This document shows, one piece after another, positions 1 to 7,140 of a stretch of DNA of 28,969 nt; positions within the stretch are counted from its first letter, which is position 1; every line of letters starts with the position of its first letter. This DNA is from an uncultured Clostridia bacterium (GTDB taxonomy: Bacteria > Bacillota > Clostridia > Oscillospirales > Oscillospiraceae). The notes under the pieces are model-generated. The model did not search any database, was not told the origin of the DNA, and saw nothing but the letters and a program-made list of their open reading frames with translations. The stretch spans positions 1-28,969 of the forward strand of contig CANDEH010000018.1 of NCBI GenBank assembly GCA_947383645.1, given 5' to 3'. The translations under genes and the position numbers were made by a program.

Positions 1-1369
1 CGTCCCGGCTCAGCTTCACGCTGCCCAGGGCGCTGTCGCCCTCCACGATGTAGATCTCCCGGCGGCTCACGTCCCTGGTGCGGCAGTCCACGAACTTCTG
101 CACCCGGTTGGCGATGTCGATGGTACCCGACAGCTTCTTCTTGATGCCCAGACGGGCCTTCTCCGCCTGCTCCCGGGAGCGCTTATTAATGAGCACCTGC
201 TCGGCGATCTTCCCCGCGTCGGCGGGGTTCTCGATGAAGTAGATGTTCAGACGCTCCCGGAGGAAGTCGGCCATGGCCTCCTGGACGAACTTGTTGGTAA
301 TCGCCTTCTTGGTCTGGTTCTCATAGCTGGTCTGGGTGGAGAAGTTGCTGGAGACCAGCACCAGGCAGTCCTCCACGTCGGCCCAGGTGATCTTGCTCTC
401 GCTCTTCTGGTACTTCCCCCCCTGACGGAGGAGGGTGTCGATGGCGGAGACGAAGGCGGATTTCGTCGCTTTCTCCGGGCTGCCGCCGTGTTCCAGGAAG
501 CTGGAGTTGTGGTAGTGCTCGATGATGGCGGTGCGGTTGGAGAAGCAGCAGGCCACGCTGAGCTTTACCTTGTAGTCGTCCTTGTCGGAGCGGTCCCGGC
601 CCCGGCGCTCCGTCTCCCAGTACACCGGGGCGGTGAGGCTCTCTTCGCCGGCCAGCTCGGTGACGTAGTCGCGGATGCCGTTTTCATAGAGAAACTCCGT
701 GGTCTCGAACTTCCCCGGGGCGGTCTCGTTGCGGAAACGGAAGGTGACGCCGGCGTTCACCACCGCCTGCCGCTTCATCACGTCGGTGAAGTAGTCGGCG
801 GGGATGGCGATGTCGGTGAACACCTCCAAATCCGGGAGCCAGTGGATCTTGGAACCGGTCTTTCGCCGGGTGAGGGGGGTCTTCCGGAGCTCCTGACCCT
901 TTTTGCCCACCACCTCCCCCCGCTCGAAGCGGAGGGTATACTCAAAGCCGTCCCGCCAGACGGTGACGTCCATGTAGCGGGAGGCGTACTGGGTGGCGCA
1001 GGAGCCCAGACCGTTGAGTCCCAGGGAGAACTCGTAGTTGTCCCCCTCGCTGCTGCCGTACTTGCCGCCGGCGTAGAGCTCGCAGAACACCAGCTCCCAG
1101 TTGAAACGCTGCTCCTTCTCGTTCCAGTCCACGGGGCAGCCCCGGCCCTGGTCCTCCACCTCCACGCTGTGATCCAGGTAGCGAGTGACGGTGATAAGGC
1201 GGCCGTGGCCCTCCCGGGCCTCGTCGATGGAGTTGGATAAAATTTCAAAAACGGCATGCTCGCAGCCCTCCAGGGCGTCGGAGCCGAAGATGACCCCGGG
1301 GCGCTTGCGGACCCGGTCGGCGCCCTTCAGGGCGCTGATGGAGTCGTTGCCGTAGGCTTGCTTTGCCAT
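1..1369 (-). CDS. Type IIA DNA topoisomerase subunit B (GyrB/ParE-like), C-terminus cut by the window edge
   Basis: About 456 residues are visible, beginning at ATG 1369-1367 behind a good GGAGG Shine-Dalgarno. The ATPase half shows the GHKL signatures SNSIDEA (Mg/ATP), DQGRGCPV, and SLGLNGLGS at the place of the usual GGLHGVG ATP lid. The TOPRIM start IVEGDSALGS lies at about 15-60, so the rest of TOPRIM and the C-terminus lie outside the window. The protein would supply ATP-driven strand passage together with a GyrA/ParC-type partner. The lid sequence and EGDSALGS (gyrase normally has EGDSAGGS) suggest a divergent second topoisomerase rather than the housekeeping gyrase. Family is certain; the choice between gyrase, topo IV and a paralogue is open. 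The gene is divergent from spoIIP. Confidence 0.92.
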   Translation of the reverse strand, partial: MAKQAYGNDSISALKGADRVRKRPGVIFGSDALEGCEHAVFEILSNSIDEAREGHGRLITVTRYLDHSVEVEDQGRGCPVDWNEKEQRFNWELVFCELYAGGKYGSSEGDNYEFSLGLNGLGSCATQYASRYMDVTVWRDGFEYTLRFERGEVVGKKGQELRKTPLTRRKTGSKIHWLPDLEVFTDIAIPADYFTDVMKRQAVVNAGVTFRFRNETAPGKFETTEFLYENGIRDYVTELAGEESLTAPVYWETERRGRDRSDKDDYKVKLSVACCFSNRTAIIEHYHNSSFLEHGGSPEKATKSAFVSAIDTLLRQGGKYQKSESKITWADVEDCLVLVSSNFSTQTSYENQTKKAITNKFVQEAMADFLRERLNIYFIENPADAGKIAEQVLINKRSREQAEKARLGIKKKLSGTIDIANRVQKFVDCRTRDVSRREIYIVEGDSALGSVKLSRD

Positions 1370-1404
1370 AGGTGCCTCCTGAATGGATAAGTTGTCAATA
1401 TATT

Positions 1405-1433
1405 AGTTTATCAAAGTTTTTGAGAAATAGCAA
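1405..1433 (-). promoter_or_regulatory. Candidate promoter for the topoisomerase gene
   Basis: On the minus strand TTGCTA (1433-1428) and TAAACT (1410-1405) are separated by exactly 17 bp, in an AT-rich patch 36 bp upstream of the start codon. It resembles a housekeeping sigma-A promoter, with two mismatches in each box. Confidence 0.4.
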
Positions 1434-1699
1434 GGAAAAGAACTGACGAAAAAATGAGAATGGACGTACTTTGGCGTCCCCTCTTTTCAAGTATCGCTCT
1501 CTTTTCGCGGCGTCCTATGGGCGGGGGAGTCAGCGGGCTTTTGTTGTGCTTCTCCCCGCAACACAGGGGCCGGATACCCATGTTCCAGCCCCCCGGAGGG
1601 AGCAAAACGCCATAAAACGGGGATGTATCGCTCCGGGTATATCCTGCTTGAAAAATGTCAAAGCACCCAAGCCGCGGTTCTTTTTCTTCACCGGACAAG

Positions 1700-1707
1700 C
1701 ATACAGT
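1700..1707 (+). promoter_or_regulatory. Possible sigma-E type -10 element of spoIIP
   Basis: CATACAGT matches the sporulation sigma-E -10 consensus CATACANT and lies 68 bp before the spoIIP start. spoIIP is mother-cell expressed under sigma-E in Bacillus. No convincing sigma-E -35 is visible 13-15 bp upstream, so this is tentative. The rest of the roughly 400-bp gap between 1370 and 1774 shows no gene. Confidence 0.3.
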
Positions 1708-1774
1708 ATCATGGAGGCCCGGTCCCACGGGGCGTCCGCGCCTATGCTCTTTACGAAGGGAGAGAACCTGCCCC

Positions 1775-2947
1775 ATGAGAAGAAAAGCCCGCATTCCCCG
1801 CCGCCTGGGCGCTATTGCCCTGGCCGTCACTGTTCTCTGGATTATCTTCGCCGCGGCCGGCAGCGAAACGGTAGACGGCGCTATGGAGGCCCTGAGCCGG
1901 CAGAGCCGCCTCCCTGTCGCCCTGCTGCGCCGGGAGCTGGGCGACGTCCGGCAGGAGGACCTGCTCACCGCCGCCACCGAGCTGGTAATCAGCCAGTCCC
2001 CCCTGCTTTTGGGCAGCCGGGAGGCCATTCTCTCCCTCCGCTCCGAGGACCGGGGCGAAAATGAGGAGCCCCAGGAGACACCCATCCGGGAGGAGCCGGT
2101 ATCCCCGAATCCCGCAGTCCCCGACGCTCCGGCGCCCCCGGCCTTTGCCGACAACGGCGTCCCCGCCAAAACGCTGATCCCCACCTCCCCCGAGGGCTAC
2201 CTCCTCCGGGGCCTCGCCTACATCAACAACTACTCCAACAACTCCCTCACCGCCGAGGAGGTCCAGGGGCCCTTTGCCGCTGCCCTCGGGGAGGGGGAAC
2301 CCCAGGTGCTGATCGTCCACACCCACGGCAGCGAGTCCTACACCATGCCCTCCGGCCAGGAGTATGTCGCCAGCGGCGAGAGCCGCACCACCGACACCGC
2401 CTTCAATGTGGTCCGTATCGGCGACGAGATTGCGGACATTCTCTCCAGCCGGGGCATCTCCACCATCCACGACCGCAGTCTCTACGACTATCCCCAGTAC
2501 AACGGCGCCTACGACCGCTCCCTGGCCGCAATCGAGAGCTATCTGGCCAAGTACCCCGGCATCCGCTTTGTCTTGGACGTCCACCGCGACGCCATCACCG
2601 ACGGTGACGGCACAGTCTACAAGGTGATCTCCGAGACCGACCGGGGTCCCTCGGCCCAGCTCAGCCTGATCGTGGGCACCAACGGCAGCGGGCTCAGCCA
2701 CGACCACTGGAGAGAAAATCTGAAGCTGGCAGCCGCAGTTCAGGATACGATTCTCCAGGACTACCCCACCCTCATGCGCCCTATCACGGTGCGCAATTCC
2801 CGCTACAACCAGCACTGCACCACCGGCAGCCTGCTGGTGGAGGTGGGGGCGGCCGGCAACTCCCTTGACGAGGCTCTTTTGGCCGCGCAGCTGTTTGCGG
2901 AGGGCTTTGCGGAGACCGTGACGGACACGGGCAGCGAAACAAATTAG
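1775..2947 (+). CDS. spoIIP: Stage II sporulation protein P (SpoIIP)
   Basis: A 390-residue membrane-anchored peptidoglycan amidase/endopeptidase that works with SpoIID and SpoIIM to thin septal wall during engulfment. Residues 10-28 form a single N-terminal membrane segment after RRK, followed by a Pro/Glu-rich linker (about 90-125). The catalytic domain begins near 175: VLIVHTHGSESY supplies H182 and H184, VLDVHRDA supplies H270, and SLLVEVGAAGN near 353 supplies the conserved Glu. Length is close to B. subtilis SpoIIP (about 400). I chose ATG 1775, with AAGGGAG about 14 bp upstream, because the upstream in-frame extension has no anchor-like start and would bury the membrane segment. The gpr gene that often precedes spoIIP is absent. 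Confidence 0.93.
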   Translation: MRRKARIPRRLGAIALAVTVLWIIFAAAGSETVDGAMEALSRQSRLPVALLRRELGDVRQEDLLTAATELVISQSPLLLGSREAILSLRSEDRGENEEPQETPIREEPVSPNPAVPDAPAPPAFADNGVPAKTLIPTSPEGYLLRGLAYINNYSNNSLTAEEVQGPFAAALGEGEPQVLIVHTHGSESYTMPSGQEYVASGESRTTDTAFNVVRIGDEIADILSSRGISTIHDRSLYDYPQYNGAYDRSLAAIESYLAKYPGIRFVLDVHRDAITDGDGTVYKVISETDRGPSAQLSLIVGTNGSGLSHDHWRENLKLAAAVQDTILQDYPTLMRPITVRNSRYNQHCTTGSLLVEVGAAGNSLDEALLAAQLFAEGFAETVTDTGSETN

Positions 2948-3061
2948 ACGCCTGTTTGTCCTGCTTTTTATACTGCGCAGCCCACCGCGGCGCTTTCGGG
3001 AAATGCGGCGGCGGGCAGAGCGATAAATCTGTCGATGCGTTCATAATGGCACAACAGAACA

Positions 3062-3097
3062 ACGCCCACTGAAAAACAACCGTTTCTCAGTGGGCGT
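3062..3097. terminator. Bidirectional intrinsic terminator between spoIIP and the LysR gene
   Basis: A perfect 11-bp stem (ACGCCCACTGA at 3062-3072 with its complement at 3087-3097) and a short inner stem AAAC/GTTT sit between two converging genes. The downstream flank on the minus strand is T-rich (TTGTTCTGTTG). The plus-strand T run is weaker. Confidence 0.65.
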
Positions 3098-3133
3098 CAG
3101 CTCCTTTTATGGCAGCCGCGGTTGGGCGCTTCG

Positions 3134-4045
3134 TTACTTCCCGGCGTCTGAATTTTTCTCCCGTACCTGCATGTCCAAGCGGCTTTTCATCTCGTCCAGC
3201 AGCACCGCCGCCGCCGGGGAGAACACCGCGTACTTCTTCCAGACAAAAAACAGTCTGGAGTACAGGGGCGGGCGCAGCGGCCGAAAGCACAGGGGGCTGT
3301 CCGGGCCGGTGTCCACCAGCTTGTCAAAGGAGAGCAGGCACCCCAGGCCCTCCCGGGCCAGGATCCCGCCATTGTAGACCAGATTGCAGGTCGCTGCGAT
3401 ATTCAGCCTGTCCACTCTCTCCTGAAACCAGTCGGAAAGCTCCTTTTGCAGCCCCTGTCGGGGACAGATCAGGGGCACATTCAGCAGATCCTCCGGCGTG
3501 AACGCCTTCCTCTCCGCCAGAGGGTGATCCCGGCGCAGGACAACGCCCCAGGCGTCCCCATCGGGCAGGGGAAGGTAATTGTATCTGGACAGGTCGTTGG
3601 ATTCCACCAGCACGGCAAAATCCAGCAGGCCCTGATCCAGTCGCTGGGCCAGATCGCTCCGGTCGCCGCTGTACAAGTGCACCCGAATGCGCGGATACTG
3701 CGCCTGTACCGCCTTGATCCGCCGGGCCAGGTGCCTGATACCGTCCGATTCGGCGGCGCCGATGTAGATGTCACCGCCGTTGACCTCCCCCAGCGCCTTA
3801 AACTCCTCCTCCGTTTTATCCACCATGTCCAGGATCTCCTCCGCCCGTTTGCGAAGGAGATTCCCCTCCTCTGTCAGCCGGACGCTGAAGCTGCTGCGGA
3901 CAAAGAGCTTTTTCCCCAGCTCGCCCTCCAAATCCTTGAGCTGCTTGGACAGGGTCGGCTGGGAGATGTGAAGCCGCTGGGCGGCGCGGGTAACGCTGCC
4001 CTCCCGGGCCACGGCAAGAAAATATCGCAAAACACGGATCTCCAT
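3134..4045 (-). CDS. LysR-family transcriptional regulator
   Basis: A 303-residue LysR-type regulator. Residues 1-60 form the winged helix-turn-helix (MEIRVLRYFLAVAREGS, then AAQRLHISQPTLSKQLKDLE). Residues 90-290 form the periplasmic-binding-like effector domain. The start is ATG 4045, placed by GGGAGGTG at 7-nt spacing and by alignment to the family N-terminus; an upstream in-frame ATG at 4198 would add 51 unrelated residues and cross its own promoter. It is divergent from the CMD-like/SLH-flavodoxin operon, the usual arrangement for a LysR regulator and its target. The effector is unknown. Given the flavodoxin and CMD-type partners, a quinone, redox or aromatic signal is possible but not shown. 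Confidence 0.92.
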   Translation of the reverse strand: MEIRVLRYFLAVAREGSVTRAAQRLHISQPTLSKQLKDLEGELGKKLFVRSSFSVRLTEEGNLLRKRAEEILDMVDKTEEEFKALGEVNGGDIYIGAAESDGIRHLARRIKAVQAQYPRIRVHLYSGDRSDLAQRLDQGLLDFAVLVESNDLSRYNYLPLPDGDAWGVVLRRDHPLAERKAFTPEDLLNVPLICPRQGLQKELSDWFQERVDRLNIAATCNLVYNGGILAREGLGCLLSFDKLVDTGPDSPLCFRPLRPPLYSRLFFVWKKYAVFSPAAAVLLDEMKSRLDMQVREKNSDAGK

Positions 4046-4050
4046 AAAAA

Positions 4051-4080
4051 CACCTCCCGCTGTCAGTATAGCGGGAGGTG
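4051..4080. promoter_or_regulatory. 11-bp inverted repeat covering the LysR -10 and Shine-Dalgarno
   Basis: CACCTCCCGCT (4051-4061) and AGCGGGAGGTG (4070-4080) are perfect inverted copies around an 8-bp centre. On the minus strand the downstream arm is the Shine-Dalgarno and the centre overlaps the -10 TATACT. From that promoter transcription would start inside the repeat, so it more likely acts as a DNA site than as an RNA hairpin. Confidence 0.5.
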
Positions 4081-4093
4081 TTATTCTTTTCAA
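4065..4093 (-). promoter_or_regulatory. Promoter of the LysR gene
   Basis: On the minus strand TTGAAA (4093-4088) and TATACT (4070-4065) are 17 bp apart, close to sigma-A consensus. The -35 lies inside the 4080-4100 dyad, consistent with autorepression. Confidence 0.65.
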
Positions 4094-4100
4094 GAATAAC
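4080..4100. promoter_or_regulatory. Probable LysR binding dyad
   Basis: GTTATTCTT and AAGAATAAC are perfect 9-bp inverted copies separated by TTC. This AT-rich dyad fits the T-N11-A pattern of LysR boxes. It lies between the two divergent promoters, overlapping the regulator's -35 and about 20 bp upstream of the CMD promoter -35. Confidence 0.55.
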
Positions 4101-4120
4101 ATGATATAGAAATCAAGTAT

Positions 4121-4149
4121 TTGCCATTTCATCTCGGCGCCTGTACAAT
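4121..4149 (+). promoter_or_regulatory. Promoter of the CMD-like/SLH-flavodoxin operon
   Basis: TTGCCA (4121-4126) and TACAAT (4144-4149) are 17 bp apart. This predicts a start near 4157 and a leader of about 178 nt. The LysR dyad just upstream is placed for activation. Confidence 0.65.
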
Positions 4150-4163
4150 AAGGACAGCAGGAG

Positions 4164-4267
4164 AGGGCCGCCGGAAGGACAACGGCGCTCTGCGTCAAGT
4201 CTTTGCAGACACCGGCTGCGCTGCCGCTTTGATCGGGCGGCCCTTTTCCTGACAGAGCAGGAAGGGG
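4164..4267 (+). promoter_or_regulatory. Leader with mutually exclusive hairpins (attenuator-like)
   Basis: AGGGCCGCC (4164-4172) can pair with GGCGGCCCT (4236-4244), followed directly by a T run at 4244-4247, which gives a terminator shape with a large loop. The 3' arm and T run can instead pair within a second hairpin, CCTTTTCCTG (4242-4251) with CAGGAAGGGG (4258-4267). No known riboswitch class is recognised. Confidence 0.3.
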
Positions 4268-4334
4268 AGGCGGCGGGGCTTGTCAGGCTTGAGTCGTTCT
4301 TCCGGAAATATTTGCAATAGAGGAGGAGGCGACT

Positions 4335-4685
4335 ATGATAAAGCAGACTGCGGGCCGGGATCAGCTGGGGGAGTTCGCCCCCAAGTTCGCGCAACTCAAC
4401 GACGATGTGCTCTTTGGCCAGGTTTGGAACCGGGAGGGGCTGTCCCTCAAGCTGCGCTCCATCCTTACCGTTACGGTGCTGGTGAGCAAGGGAATGGTGG
4501 ACAATTCATTTCAGTACCACCTGGAAACCGCCCGGAAAAACGGTGTGACCAGGGATGAGATGGCGGAGATCCTGACCCATGTAGCCTTTTACGCCGGTTG
4601 GCCCAACGCCTGGGCCGCCTTCCGGGCGGCAGTAGAGGTCTACCGGGAGGACCCCTCTGACACACTGACAGGGGAGGCGCTATGA
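4335..4685 (+). CDS. Carboxymuconolactone decarboxylase (CMD)-family protein
   Basis: A 116-residue single-domain protein of the CMD/AhpD superfamily. The helical core is visible: LSLKLRSILTVTVLVSKG, then HLETARKNGVTRDEMAEIL and FYAGWPNAW near the C-terminus. The family's catalytic His/Glu positions are present, but there is no CxxC, so this is not an AhpD-type peroxidase. Length fits the small CMD proteins common in Clostridia beside flavodoxins and reductases, usually of unproven substrate. The start has a strong Shine-Dalgarno (AGGAGGAGGCGACT then ATG). Its stop overlaps the next start by 4 nt (ATGA), so the two genes are translationally coupled. Control by the divergent LysR protein is likely. 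Confidence 0.85.
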   Translation: MIKQTAGRDQLGEFAPKFAQLNDDVLFGQVWNREGLSLKLRSILTVTVLVSKGMVDNSFQYHLETARKNGVTRDEMAEILTHVAFYAGWPNAWAAFRAAVEVYREDPSDTLTGEAL

Positions 4686-6121
4686 ACAGAAAACTATTTT
4701 CCGGTTTTGTTTTAATTTGCCTGCTCCTTACTATGCCCGCCTGCGCGGCAGGCGCAGAGCAGCCGAGCGCAGGAGGCACGCAGAAGACATCCAGCCGGAC
4801 TGCCGGCTTTACCGACGTTCCCGCAGACGCGTGGTACGCCGAGGCCGTTCAATACTGCCGGGAAAAGGGCTTGATGTCCGGCACCTCGGACACCGCCTTC
4901 TCCCCGGAGGCGCCCCTGACCCGGGCAATGCTGGTCACCATCCTGTGGCGGCAGGCACAAACGCCGGCGGTAGATTATCTCATGGAATTCTCCGATGTCC
5001 CCGAGGGCCAGTGGTACAGCGAGGCCGTCCGCTGGGCAGCCGGCGAAAAGCTGGTAAACGGCTATGGCGACGGCCGCTTCGGCGCCGACGATCCCATCAC
5101 GCAGGAGCACCTGAACCTGATTTTTCAGCGGTACACCGACCAGCCTGTCACCAGCGGTATTCCCGGCTTTGACGGCAGCTCAATCCCCGCCACACGGGCC
5201 CAGGCCGCGGCGGCGGTCATGAATTACGCCCAACTCCCCCGGCAGGAGGCAACCGGAGGGAAGGTACTGGTGGCCTATTTCTCCGCCACCGGAAATACCC
5301 GCCCGGTGGCGGAAAAGGCAGCGGAGGCGGCCGGCGGCGACCTCTTTGAGATCGTACCCGCCCAGCCATATACCGCCGCCGACCTGAACTACAGCACCGA
5401 CTGCCGGGCCAACGCCGAGCAGAACGACCCAGACGCCCGGCCCGCCATCCGGAGCACGGTGGAAGATATCGCTCAATACGACGCGGTGCTCATCGGCTAT
5501 CCCATCTGGTGGGGCCGTGCGCCCAAGATTATTCACACCTTTTTAGAGACATACGACCTGAGCGGCAAGACCATCGCCACCTTCTGCACCTCCGGAGGCA
5601 GCGGCCATGAGGACGCCACTCTCCGGGGCTACGAGCCCGACGCCATTTGGCTGGAGGGCCGGCGGTTCTCCGGCACATCCCAGGTGGAGAGCTGGGTCAA
5701 CAGCCTTAACCTGCCCAAAACCGCCGATAACGGCGCATGTAATGATATGTATATTCAAATCGGCAACACGGTCTGGACGGCACTCTTGGAGGACAATCCC
5801 TCCGCTGCGGCGTGGAAGGAGCTGCTGTCCAAGGGGCCGCTGGCTGTGGACATGAGCGATTACGGCGGGTTTGAGAAGGTGGGCAGTATTGGCACAACGC
5901 TTACCCAGACCAACCGCCAGATTACCACCAGACCGGGGGATATCATTCTCTATCAGGGCAGCAGCGTCACCATCTACTACGATGAAAATGCCTGGAATTT
6001 CACCCTTTTAGGACATATCGACGGCGTAACAGAAACCGAACTCCGAGAGGTGCTGAAGGCCGGCGGCGACAATGTCTCTGTCACTTTTTCTCTGGAGCAT
6101 CCGGGGGTGGCGGTACAGTAA
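4682..6121 (+). CDS. Lipoprotein with SLH repeats, flavodoxin domain and cyclophilin-like domain
   Basis: A 479-residue exported protein. Residues 1-20 form a lipoprotein-type signal ending at Cys21. Two S-layer homology repeats follow (FTDVPADAWYAEAV at 43 and FSDVPEGQWYSEAV at 103, with a weaker third to about 185); such repeats bind secondary wall polymers. Residues 194-345 are a flavodoxin domain: VLVAYFSATGNTRPVA is the FMN phosphate loop, and IGYPIWWGRAPK and FCTSGGSGHED are the isoalloxazine loops. Residues 355-479 match the cyclophilin-like fold often fused to clostridial flavodoxins (IQIGNTVWTALLEDNPSA, GDIILYQGSSVTIYYD). It would be an extracytoplasmic FMN protein held by lipid and wall contacts. 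The redox partner is unknown. It is the last gene of the operon. Confidence 0.85.
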   Translation: MNRKLFSGFVLICLLLTMPACAAGAEQPSAGGTQKTSSRTAGFTDVPADAWYAEAVQYCREKGLMSGTSDTAFSPEAPLTRAMLVTILWRQAQTPAVDYLMEFSDVPEGQWYSEAVRWAAGEKLVNGYGDGRFGADDPITQEHLNLIFQRYTDQPVTSGIPGFDGSSIPATRAQAAAAVMNYAQLPRQEATGGKVLVAYFSATGNTRPVAEKAAEAAGGDLFEIVPAQPYTAADLNYSTDCRANAEQNDPDARPAIRSTVEDIAQYDAVLIGYPIWWGRAPKIIHTFLETYDLSGKTIATFCTSGGSGHEDATLRGYEPDAIWLEGRRFSGTSQVESWVNSLNLPKTADNGACNDMYIQIGNTVWTALLEDNPSAAAWKELLSKGPLAVDMSDYGGFEKVGSIGTTLTQTNRQITTRPGDIILYQGSSVTIYYDENAWNFTLLGHIDGVTETELREVLKAGGDNVSVTFSLEHPGVAVQ

Positions 6122-6181
6122 GAGCATCTGATTTGAACCCAGAGGTCGACTATAACCACCAATATAAACTTGAGGAAGCAA

Positions 6182-6237
6182 AAAAGGCCGCCCACAGGTC
6201 TGCCTCGGAAACTTGCAGGCAATGGGGGTGGCCTTTT
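6182..6237. terminator. Bidirectional terminator between the SLH-flavodoxin gene and the phosphonate operon end
   Basis: AAAAGGCCGCCC (6182-6193) pairs with GGGTGGCCTTTT (6226-6237) with one G-U pair, and an inner stem TGCCT/AGGCA folds the loop. Flanking A and T runs let it end transcription from both sides. Confidence 0.7.
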
Positions 6238-6327
6238 CGCGCTTTGAACGACAGAGCATTCGCAGCACGAACTCTACCATCGGTTGACAGGGGACGGCAA
6301 AACCATATATTATGCAAACCGCTCGTA

Positions 6328-7137
6328 TCATATTAACCAGTCGATATCCAGCTCTAATTTAGCCAGTTCCACCCCCGGCTTCACCCGTTCGCCGTGGAAG
6401 TCGCTGCCTCCGGTAACGTGGAGGTGAAACTGCTCTGTCAAACGAAGATAGAGCGCCTGCTGCTCCGGCGAGTATTTGGGATAGTAGCATTCTATTGCGT
6501 CTATCCCATATTCCGCTAAGCCCCGCACGAGTGTCTCCAGCGCCTCGTCTCCCACTCCAATCTGATAGGGGTGGGCCAGCGATGCCTTTCCTCCGGCTGC
6601 CTTGATGGCCTCTACACATACTCGAGCCGGCGGCTTAGAACGCTCCACTCGCTCATGGAATTCCACTGTATCCAAATAACGGTCAAACGCCTCGCGGTTA
6701 CTGGACACATAGCCGTGCCAGACCAGCACCTGCGCAAAATGGGGGCGGCCTACGATGCGGCCGCCGGCCAATGCCTCCACCTCGGCCAGGGGGATATCTA
6801 CCCCTTTGTCCCTCAGGTAGTCAATGATCCGCAGGCTCCGCTGGTCGCGGCCCTCCCTCATCTCCCGACACAGGGCGGCAAGGGCGGGGGCCGCCGGGTC
6901 GATGCCGTAGCCTAAGATGTGATAGGTGGGGTACTCTCTGGCGCTCAGCTCAATCCCCCGGATGACACGCAGGCCAAACTGCTCTCCCGCCTGTATCGCT
7001 TCCGACAGGCCGTCTGTTGTGTCATGGTCGGTGAGAGCCAGCGCCTCCAGCCCCTGTTTCTTCGCCAGCCGTATCAGCTCTGTGGGTGTATACTGCCCAT
7101 CGGAGGCGGTTGAGTGGGTGTGCAGATCGGCAACCAT
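6328..7137 (-). CDS. PHP-domain phosphoesterase (TrpH/YciV-like)
   Basis: A 269-residue protein of the polymerase-and-histidinol-phosphatase superfamily. Metal-binding motifs are complete: DLHTHSTASDG at 4-14, LTDHDT near 36, GIELSA near 61, SLAHPY near 185 and GGSDFHGE near the C-terminus. Relatives hydrolyse nucleoside 3',5'-bisphosphates or 5'-phosphorylated oligonucleotides with a trinuclear metal centre. It starts 3 nt after the Ppd stop with its own GGAG site and is the last gene of the long minus-strand operon. If the APS-kinase-like protein makes PAPS, this enzyme could remove the inhibitory by-product PAP, which is a 3',5'-bisphosphate; that is inference. A general RNA-turnover role is the alternative. 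Confidence 0.88.
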   Translation of the reverse strand: MVADLHTHSTASDGQYTPTELIRLAKKQGLEALALTDHDTTDGLSEAIQAGEQFGLRVIRGIELSAREYPTYHILGYGIDPAAPALAALCREMREGRDQRSLRIIDYLRDKGVDIPLAEVEALAGGRIVGRPHFAQVLVWHGYVSSNREAFDRYLDTVEFHERVERSKPPARVCVEAIKAAGGKASLAHPYQIGVGDEALETLVRGLAEYGIDAIECYYPKYSPEQQALYLRLTEQFHLHVTGGSDFHGERVKPGVELAKLELDIDWLI

Positions 7138-7140
7138 GCT

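Noticed and set aside
4051..4080. RNA hairpin hiding the LysR ribosome site
   Set aside because: The best promoter has its -10 inside the repeat, so the main transcript would lack the 5' arm. Only a longer transcript could fold it.
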